A DNA stretch of 64,000 bases from Curtobacterium guangdongense (lineage in GTDB: Bacteria > Actinomycetota > Actinomycetes > Actinomycetales > Microbacteriaceae), in the NCBI RefSeq assembly GCF_049341845.1, contig NZ_JBMPIT010000001.1:248001-312000 (forward strand), written 5' to 3'. A program made the translations under genes and the position numbers. The first letter of the stretch is position 1, and each line of letters begins with the position of its first letter. Of this stretch, positions 33,446-40,900 are shown in pieces. The notes beneath the pieces are model-generated. The model saw nothing but the letters and a program-made list of their open reading frames with translations, was not told the DNA's origin and made no database searches.

Positions 33446-35473
33446 GTGTCGTTTCGATCCACTCGAGTCGCGTACGCGGTTCCGCCACTGCTCGCGTTCC
33501 TGCTCGGCTTCCTCGGACTCGTCCAGGCGAGCGAGAGCGGTCTTCTCGGCGTCTCGTCCGTGGTCACCGCGGTCGCCCAGTCCGGCGCCGCGTCGAACGT
33601 GCGAGTTGCCGAGTCGCTGGAGGCCGTGGCGAGCGACCAGGGCGCAACGATCGCTCGCGTCGTCGCGGACCCTCGCGAGCCGAACACCAGACGTGTCGCG
33701 CTCGTCACCGGCGCGCCATCGACTTCGGGAGCGGCGTGGCTCGATCGTGGGTATCGCGACTTCGCTCGCACGATGACGACTCGTGTCGAGCCGATGGCCG
33801 ATCTGGTCCACTACGACACCGCCGGCTCGTACCAGGTGTTGGGCGCCGATGCGTCCCGCCGAGCGCTCGTGCACGCGCTCGAGAAAGCCGGGTTCGTCGT
33901 GACTGCCGAGTCGATCCCGATCGCCGCGCGATTCGGCATCTCGAGCGGCCTCGACGGCAGCTGGGGACTCATCGCCGCGCTGATGATGGGATGTGGCGCA
34001 CTCTGCATGCTCGGTACGGTCGGGAGCCCGCGACGCTCCGCCGTCCATCGGTTGACCGGCCGGAGCACCGCCTCCGTGGTCCTGACAGAGCTCAAGGAGC
34101 TCCGGGTCGCGATGGCCGTGCTCGCAGCGGTCACGCCGTTCGTGGCGCTCGCCCTCTGGTTGTACAACGGCTTCGCATCGATCGTCGTGTTCGCCGTGGC
34201 GGTCGCGGCGTTCTGCACCGCCCTCACGATCCCCGTGATCGTCCTGCACGCTCTCGGAACGGTCCTGTCGTGCCGCACACCCATCCCCGCCGCGATGCGT
34301 GGGACACGGCCTTCGGGCGCACTCGTCATCGCCGTACAACTCGCGCGCGCACCCGCGATCGCGCTCCTGATCGCTGCGACGTTCACGATGGTCGGGAGCA
34401 TCGCGGTCGCGAACAGCGGCGCCGCAGCGCGTGACCTCCGCGCAGCCGGGCGCACCGTGCAGCTCTGGGTGACACCGGATCCGAGACCGGACAGCCAGTC
34501 GCAGGAGTACTGGGACCGGATCGGTGCGTTCACGGGTCGGTCGCTCGACGACGGCGATGCGTTGCTCACCGCCGCCACGGAGATCGGCACCGGACGCGGT
34601 CGCGGCACATCCCCGGCGCTGATCGTCGACGGCACCTACCTGCAGCTCCACCGGCTCCACGCAGCCGACGGCTCGCTCATCACCGCTGACCCGGGCCGGA
34701 TCAGCGTGTGGCTCCCGCACGGATCAGCCATCGAGCGCGCACCCCTCGTCCGCAGCCTCGGCAAGTGGGAGCTCAGGAACGCTCCTCCCAGCGAGCGGTC
34801 GGCGATCGGCGGAGGCACGCTTGCGGAGTCCGAGGTCTACACACATCCCGGTGATGCTTCGACCGCGACGTGGCTGCGTGACGCCGTCGTCATCGTCGTC
34901 CCGGACCCCGCGACGGTGTTCTCGGACGACCAGCTGGGTTCATGGCTGTCGACCGGAGACGTCGTCTTCACATCGAACGCCGTCGCCGAGCGTGCAATCC
35001 GATCGTCCGACGTCGGTCACGAGTTCAGCGCTGTCGTGGCGGTTGGTCAGGACGCAGCGGAACGTGCACAGCATGCGGCGACCGCGGTCAGGATCGACAC
35101 AGCGGCACTGATCGGAGCGGGGGCAGTGACCGTGATGCTGAGCGCGTTCGGGATGATCGCGCATCGCAGACGGCACGGGCGCGCGCTGTTCGCCCGCTTC
35201 ACAGCAGGGAGCTCCTTCGTCCGGACGAACGCATCGCTCGTGCTCGTCGAGACGATCCTGCTCACCGCGGCGGCAGCCGTCGTCGTCGACGGCTGGTGGG
35301 ACCGACGTCCGGACGGCAGCGGTCAGGTCTCCGCGCTCGACCCGGTCGCGAGGAGCGCTGGAGCCGCGGGCCTGCTGGCGGGTGGCATCGTCATCGCGAT
35401 CGCCGCGATCGACGTCGCATTCCTCTCATGGACGGGCCGCCGCGCTGTGAAGACCCGAGGAAGGGAAACGTGA
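33446..35473 (+). CDS. Bacteriocin-associated integral membrane protein (ABC permease-like)
   Basis: A 675-residue membrane protein. One helix at residues 8-28, a long extracytoplasmic domain, a group of helices at about 180-330, a second large soluble domain, and a last group at about 550-670. This is the layout of the DUF1430-type proteins that accompany lactococcin-972-like peptides and, with the ATPase, act as a FtsX/MacB-like transporter implicated in self-immunity or export. GTG 33446 follows GGGAAGG by five bases. Codons show more A/T endings than neighbours, fitting acquired DNA. The stop overlaps the ATPase start by one base. Confidence 0.8.
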   Translation: MSFRSTRVAYAVPPLLAFLLGFLGLVQASESGLLGVSSVVTAVAQSGAASNVRVAESLEAVASDQGATIARVVADPREPNTRRVALVTGAPSTSGAAWLDRGYRDFARTMTTRVEPMADLVHYDTAGSYQVLGADASRRALVHALEKAGFVVTAESIPIAARFGISSGLDGSWGLIAALMMGCGALCMLGTVGSPRRSAVHRLTGRSTASVVLTELKELRVAMAVLAAVTPFVALALWLYNGFASIVVFAVAVAAFCTALTIPVIVLHALGTVLSCRTPIPAAMRGTRPSGALVIAVQLARAPAIALLIAATFTMVGSIAVANSGAAARDLRAAGRTVQLWVTPDPRPDSQSQEYWDRIGAFTGRSLDDGDALLTAATEIGTGRGRGTSPALIVDGTYLQLHRLHAADGSLITADPGRISVWLPHGSAIERAPLVRSLGKWELRNAPPSERSAIGGGTLAESEVYTHPGDASTATWLRDAVVIVVPDPATVFSDDQLGSWLSTGDVVFTSNAVAERAIRSSDVGHEFSAVVAVGQDAAERAQHAATAVRIDTAALIGAGAVTVMLSAFGMIAHRRRHGRALFARFTAGSSFVRTNASLVLVETILLTAAAAVVVDGWWDRRPDGSGQVSALDPVARSAGAAGLLAGGIVIAIAAIDVAFLSWTGRRAVKTRGRET

Positions 35474-36111
35474 TGCTCCGACTCCGGGGAGCCAGCAAAC
35501 GACACGGACGCAAGCAGCTCTGGGACGGGTTGTCGGTCGACGTCTCCGACGGGGAAATCCTCGCCGTGACCGGTCCGAGCGGCTCCGGGAAGTCGACCCT
35601 GCTGGACTGCATGGGGTTGATCGACCACCTCGACGCCGGGACCATCCACATCGACGGTGTCGAGGCGGGACGATCACCGCGACATGCTCGGCTCGTGCGG
35701 CGCGACGTGTTGGGTTTCCTGTTCCAGGACTTCGGACTCGTGCCGGACATGACCGTCGCGGAGAACGTCCTGATCGCTCGGTCCGGTCGGAAGCGACGCG
35801 AGCGCCAGACATCCACCGAGGCCGCGCTGGCGCGGGTCGGTCTCGAGGGTCGGGCGGGCCATCGAGCGTTCGAGCTGAGCGGTGGCGAACAGCAGCGAGT
35901 CGCGCTGGCACGTCTCATCGTGAAACGACCGCGACTGATCTTGGCGGACGAGCCGACGAGCGCACTGGACGCCACCAATGCGCGCGTCGTCCTCGACGTC
36001 CTCGGAGCGTTCGCCGAGGACGGAGCTGCTGTCGTCATCGCCACGCACTCCGCTGAGGTCTGGGCAATTGCAGACAGCCGACTCGAGCTGGGTGCGGCCC
36101 CCTCGGACTGA
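35473..36111 (+). CDS. ABC transporter ATP-binding protein (bacteriocin export/immunity)
   Basis: A 212-residue ATPase of the MacB/LolD-like group. Walker A is VTGPSGSGKSTLLDCMG, the Q-loop FLFQDFGLVPDMTVAENV, the signature ELSGGEQQRVALARL, Walker B LILADEPTSALD, and the switch histidine THSAEV. The in-frame GTG at 35470 is an alternative start, but ATG 35473 follows a ribosome site (AGGAAGGG) and gives one-base stop overlap (TGATG). Together with the membrane protein it makes the transporter belonging to the lactococcin-972-type cluster. Confidence 0.92.
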   Translation: MLRLRGASKRHGRKQLWDGLSVDVSDGEILAVTGPSGSGKSTLLDCMGLIDHLDAGTIHIDGVEAGRSPRHARLVRRDVLGFLFQDFGLVPDMTVAENVLIARSGRKRRERQTSTEAALARVGLEGRAGHRAFELSGGEQQRVALARLIVKRPRLILADEPTSALDATNARVVLDVLGAFAEDGAAVVIATHSAEVWAIADSRLELGAAPSD

Positions 36112-36180
36112 CACGGGTTCTTACCGTCGGCACAGGAGCGTGCTCCGCTTCCCGTAGGGCCGCTGCCGAGCATCAGCGGT

Positions 36181-37464
36181 ATGACGGAGACGAACCCCAC
36201 CCTCGACATCGACATCGTCGTCCCCTGCTACAACGAGCAGGACACGCTCGCCGCCCACGTCCGGCGCCTGCACACGTTCTGCCGGACGTCGCTGGCCTCC
36301 ACGTGGCGGATCACGATCGCGGACAACGCCTCGACCGACGACACCGCCCGCATCGCCGACGACCTCGCCGCGATGCTCGACGGGGTCCACGCCGTGCACC
36401 TGCCCGAGAAGGGCCGCGGTCGGGCGCTCAAGGCGGTGTGGGGCGCGTCCGACGCCCGGGTGCTCGTCTACCTCGACGAAGACCTCTCCACCGACCTGGC
36501 CGCGCTGGAGCCGCTCGTCGCACCGCTCCTGTCCGGGCACTCGGACCTGGCGATCGGCACCCGGCTGGCCGGTTCGTCGCGGGTGGTGCGGGGCGGCAAA
36601 CGCGAGTTCATCTCGCGCTCGTACAACCTGCTGCTCCGGACCACGATGGGCGTCTCGTTCTCCGACGCCCAGTGCGGCTTCAAGGCGATCACCCGGCAGG
36701 CGGCGGAGCACGTCCTGCCCCTGTGCGAGGACGACGCGTGGTTCTTCGACACGGAGATGCTCGTGATCGCCGAACACGCAGGGCTGCGCGTCCACGAGGT
36801 CCCGGTCGACTGGGTGGACGACGTGAACTCGTCCGTGGACATCGCGTCGACCGCGACCGAGGACCTCAGGGGCATGTGGCGGGTGTCACGCGGGCTGGCG
36901 ACCGGGCGGATCCCCGTCGCACCCGTGTACGAGGCGATCGGCCGCCAGCCGTTCACGACGCCGCACGTGGGCATCGTGGGCCAGGTGCTCCGATTCGGTG
37001 CGATCGGCGTCGCGTCGACGATCGCGTTCGCGGTGCTCTACGCGCTGTTCCGCCCGGCGATCGGTGCGCAGACCGCCGACTTCCTCGCGCTCCTCGTCAC
37101 CGCGATCGGGAACACCGCCCTGAACCGCCGGTTCACGTTCGGCGTGCGCGGTCGGTCCGGCGCCGGACGCCACCACGTGCAGGGGCTCGTCGTGTTCGGC
37201 ATCGCATGGGCGATCACGTCGGGGTCCCTCGTCGTGCTGCACGCCGCGGCGCCCGGGTCGTCGCACGGCGCGGAGATCGCGGTGCTGACGGGGGCGAACC
37301 TGCTCGCGACCCTGGTCCGCTTCGTGCTGTTCAAGGCGTGGGTGTTCCGCACGCGTCGTCGTCCGGAGATCATCCGCCCGGGGACGACACCGGCCGCCGA
37401 GGCCACGACCGAGGCACTGCCCGTGACGGACGCCACGACGCGCACCGCTCCGACGACGCGCTGA
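36181..37464 (+). CDS. Glycosyltransferase family 2 fused to a GtrA-like membrane domain
   Basis: A 427-residue fusion. Residues 10-230 are a polyprenyl-phosphate sugar synthase-type GT2: IDIVVPCYNEQDTL, LPEKGRGRALKAVW, the metal-binding VLVYLDEDLSTDL and VSFSDAQCGFKAIT. From about 270 four helices form a GtrA/DPMS-like domain (VLRFGAIGVASTIAFAVLYAL; NTALNRRFTFG), the flippase-like module. It would load a sugar onto polyprenyl phosphate and help move it outward for a GT39 enzyme such as the one at 28491. No good ribosome site precedes ATG 36181. The bacteriocin cluster separates the two partner genes. Confidence 0.88.
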   Translation: MTETNPTLDIDIVVPCYNEQDTLAAHVRRLHTFCRTSLASTWRITIADNASTDDTARIADDLAAMLDGVHAVHLPEKGRGRALKAVWGASDARVLVYLDEDLSTDLAALEPLVAPLLSGHSDLAIGTRLAGSSRVVRGGKREFISRSYNLLLRTTMGVSFSDAQCGFKAITRQAAEHVLPLCEDDAWFFDTEMLVIAEHAGLRVHEVPVDWVDDVNSSVDIASTATEDLRGMWRVSRGLATGRIPVAPVYEAIGRQPFTTPHVGIVGQVLRFGAIGVASTIAFAVLYALFRPAIGAQTADFLALLVTAIGNTALNRRFTFGVRGRSGAGRHHVQGLVVFGIAWAITSGSLVVLHAAAPGSSHGAEIAVLTGANLLATLVRFVLFKAWVFRTRRRPEIIRPGTTPAAEATTEALPVTDATTRTAPTTR

Positions 37465-37510
37465 GGCAGCGCGGGTACCGTGAGCGTCCCGTGACGCGAA
37501 GGAGCACCTC

Positions 37511-37666
37511 ATGACGGACACCAGCACCCCGGACCCGGACGGCACCGAGAAGACGGACGGCCTCGGCAAGGACAGCACGATCCCGAACCACCCCGAGGGT
37601 GTCGCCGCCGGCATCACCGACGAGGAGTCGCACTTCAACCCCGAAGAGGACGAAGACGCCGAGTAG
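37511..37666 (+). CDS. Small acidic protein, 51 aa
   Basis: A 51-residue ORF with strong signals: AAGGAG seven bases before ATG 37511 and normal codon use. The sequence is hydrophilic and acidic, with a central NHPEGVAAGITDEESHFNPEED and a DEDAE tail, no membrane helix and no cysteine. Likely a conserved small cytoplasmic protein of Microbacteriaceae, unknown function. Followed by a long hairpin. Confidence 0.65.
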   Translation: MTDTSTPDPDGTEKTDGLGKDSTIPNHPEGVAAGITDEESHFNPEEDEDAE

Positions 37667-37690
37667 CACGGCACAGCCGAGGAACGCAGC

Positions 37691-37746
37691 ACAACCGAAA
37701 CCGATCCGAACCGCGGAAGTCCGTGGTGCGGATCGGTTTCCGTTGT
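37691..37746 (+). terminator. 18-bp hairpin (one mismatch) after the 51-aa gene
   Basis: 37691-37708 pairs with 37729-37746 with a single mismatch, and CCGCGG/CCGTGG inside extend the stem further. It closes the GT2/GtrA and small-protein unit and lies ahead of the glutamate-synthase promoter. The rest of the 292-base gap holds that promoter and a 5' leader; no other gene is seen. Confidence 0.7.
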
Positions 37747-37807
37747 TCGGCGCCGCAGCGCACCACGGGTGCCGTCCGCATCGCCACGCGAGCAGGACGC
37801 AGCGGTG

Positions 37808-37836
37808 TTGCGCTGTCGGTATACCAACGCTTAGCA
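37808..37836 (+). promoter_or_regulatory. Promoter of the glutamate-synthase-like gene
   Basis: TTGCGC (37808-37813), a 17-base spacer and TTAGCA (37831-37836) fit a -35/-10 promoter with a start near 37843 and a leader of about 115 bases before GTG 37959. A perfect GGTATACC palindrome (37818-37825) occupies the spacer and may be an operator. A second element with the same design lies at 45492-45520. Confidence 0.5.
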
Positions 37837-37958
37837 TCGCCTCACCGCACCACGACCCCACAGGGCCCGACCGACACCACCGGTCCGCCCGCGGCGAGCG
37901 CTCCACCGTTGCAGCCTCCGTCCGTCCGCTGCCGGCACTCGCTCCTCAGGACCCGCAC

Positions 37959-40900
37959 GTGAACCCCTCCCCATTCGGTCTGTACGACCCTGCCCGCGAG
38001 AACTCCGATTGCGGCGTCGGCTTCATCACCCGCCTCGACGGGACGCCGAGCCACGACGTCATCGTGAAGGGCGACGAAGCGCTCTGTGCGATCCCGCACC
38101 GCGGCGGCAAGTCCTCCGAGGGGGTCGGCGACGGCGCCGGCGTCAGCATCGACCTGTCGGTGGAGTTCTTCAGCGCGCTCACCGGCGAGGAACTCCGCAC
38201 GGGCCACTTCGGCGTCGCGAACTGCTTTGTCCCGAGCCGGTCCGACGAGCGCGACCGCGCGGTCCGCACCGTCACCGAGCAGATCGAGCAGCAGGGCTTC
38301 GAGCTCCTCCTCGTCCGCGACGTCCCGGTGGACCACACCGTCGCCCGCCCCGAGGCCGAGCAGTACCAGCTGCCCATCGTGCAGTGGGTGTTCCGCGCCC
38401 CGTCCGGATGGGAACGGGCCGACGTCGACGCCGCCGCCAACCGTGCCCTGCTCGCGATCGAGGCGATCTCCTACGGCGAGGCGGCCGAGCAGCACCTCGA
38501 GCACGCCGCCCTGTCGCCGCTGTCCCTGAGCGCCCGCACGCAGGTCCTCAAGGGCCGCCTGAACTCCGGCGAGGTCATCGGGTACTTCACGGACCTCCGC
38601 GACCCCCGGCACTCCGTCCGGACGCTGTACTTCCACACCCGCTTCTCGACGAACACCGAGCCGCACCCGACGATGGCGCAGCCGTTCCGCCTGATGGCGC
38701 ACAACGGCGAGCTCAACACCGACCGGAAGAACCGCCTCTCCGACGAGGCGCTCGCCCGAGCACGCACGCGCAGCATCGTCCGTCCACCGGGACAGTCCGA
38801 CTCGAGCCGCCTCGACCAGACCCTGCAGAGTCGGGTGTTCGACGACGGCCTGGAGATCGTCGAGGCCGTCGTGTCGCTCATGCCGCCGGCGTGGGAGAAC
38901 GACCGCACGCTGACGGACGACGTCCGCGCGATGCTCGAGTACTTCTCGCTGTACGAGGAAAAGAACGACGGTCCCGCCGCCGTGATCTTCAGCGACGGCG
39001 ACGTCGTCGGTGCCCGACTCGACCGCCTGGGGCTCCGCCCGCTCCGCACGGTCGAGACGGCCGAGTACCTGATGGTGTCGTCCGAGGCCGGTCAGGTCAC
39101 GTTCCCCGACGACGAGGTCGTGCACCGCGGCCGCATCGAGGCCGGCGGCATGCTCGTCGTCGACCACCGCACCGGCACGCAGATGCGCACCGGCGAGGTC
39201 CTCGAGATGCTCGCCGCCCGCCGGGACTACGGCACGCTGCTCGACGACGCCCGGGTCAACCTGGACGACCTGCCCGCGCCAGACTACGACCGCACCACGA
39301 ACACCCTCGGCTACGACGGCGACCTGTCGCTGCAGGGCCGCTACGTGGCGTACTCGCTGAACCAGGAGAGCTTCCGGTTCATGCTCGACCCGATGCTGCA
39401 GAACGGCTCGGAGCGGATCTCGGCGATGGGCTACGGCAACGCCATCAACGCGCTCAGCGACACCGAGGGCGGCATGGCGAAGTACTTCTCGCAGCGCTTC
39501 GCCCAGGTGACGAACCCGCCGCTGGACTCCATCCGCGAGGCAGACGGCATGAGCATGCGCGTCGCCCTCGGAGCCAAGCTCGACGGGCACAGCCCCGACG
39601 GCACCGGCGCGCAGACCCGGCAGCTCGTCGTGCAGTCCCCGATCCTCGGGCACCTCGACATGGTGCGGCTCCGCGACCAGGACATCGTGCCGCTCGAGCG
39701 CTTCGCCATGCTCTACGTCCCCGTCCTCGGGGACGAGCAGGCCAACGCCGACGCGGTGCGCACCGCGACCGAGCGGCTCGCCGACGCGGTCGTGGCGTTC
39801 GCCGAGCAGCGCGGCGGGATCGCGGTGCTGACCGACCGCGGTGTCTCGAGCACCCACGCCGCCCTCCCCGTGATCCTCGCCGTCGCGGCGGTGAACCAGC
39901 GCCTCATCGAGACGGGTCTGCGGCTGCGCGTCTCGATCGTCGCGGAGAGCGGTCAGCTCCCATCGTCGCACCACGTGGCGACGGCGCTCGGCTTCGGTGC
40001 CGCAGCGGTCTACAGCCTGTCCGCGCGCCTCCGTGCCGAGGAGAAGTACCCGGCAGCCCCGGCACCGGCCGGCGAGCTCACCGCCACCGACCAGGCGCTG
40101 AAGCAGTTCAGGAAGGCAGCCGAGAAGGCCCTCGCGAAGACGATGGGCCGTGTCGGGCTCTGCACCGCGGAGAGCTACATCGGCGGCGAGTTCTTCGAGC
40201 CGAACTACCTCGACACCCGCGACGACCTGTTCGCCCGGGTCTTCCCGCACATGGACGCCCCGGTCGGTGGTGTCGGCTTCGCCCGCATCGCCCAGGCGGC
40301 GACGGACTGGCACGAGCGCGCGCGGAGTGTGCAGGGCGACGCCCAGGTCCCGCTCCTCGGGCTCTTCAAGGAGCGCTCGGACGGTGCCGGGCACTCGTTC
40401 GGCGTCGCGAGCGTGCGCGGCTTCGGCGGCATGACCGAGGAGCGTCCGTCCTTCGAGCGCTCCGGCGACTCGGAAGCGCTCCAGCTCCTGACGCTCGGGC
40501 AGCTCGACGACGCGTTCGGCATCTCCGACGCCGCGTACCGGAACACCGGCTACGACCGGCTGAGCGACGCCGAGATCGACGCCTTCCGCACGACACCGGG
40601 CTACCGGACCTTCCTGCAGACCACGCACGAGGAGCGTTCCCGCCGCCCGAGCGCGCTCCGCGACGTGCTGGCCCTGCCCGCGGACGTCACCGGGCTCGAC
40701 ACCGCGGAGGACTTCGCACGCGAACTCGGCCGGTTCTCGCTCACCGGCAACAGCAGCGTCACGGTGCGCGGTCTGCTCGGCTCACGGGTCGGGGACGGCG
40801 GTCCGACGGGAGGCCCGGTGCGGTTCCGTCTGCGGCTCACGTCCGCAGGATCGCTGGGCACCGAGCGCCACACGGCCCTCGCGAGCGGGCTGGCGCTGGT

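Noticed and set aside
32925..36073. GCAATTGCAG pair as phage-type attachment sites
   Set aside because: Ten bases is short, no integrase or transposase is nearby and the right copy is inside a coding gene; noted only as weak insertion evidence.
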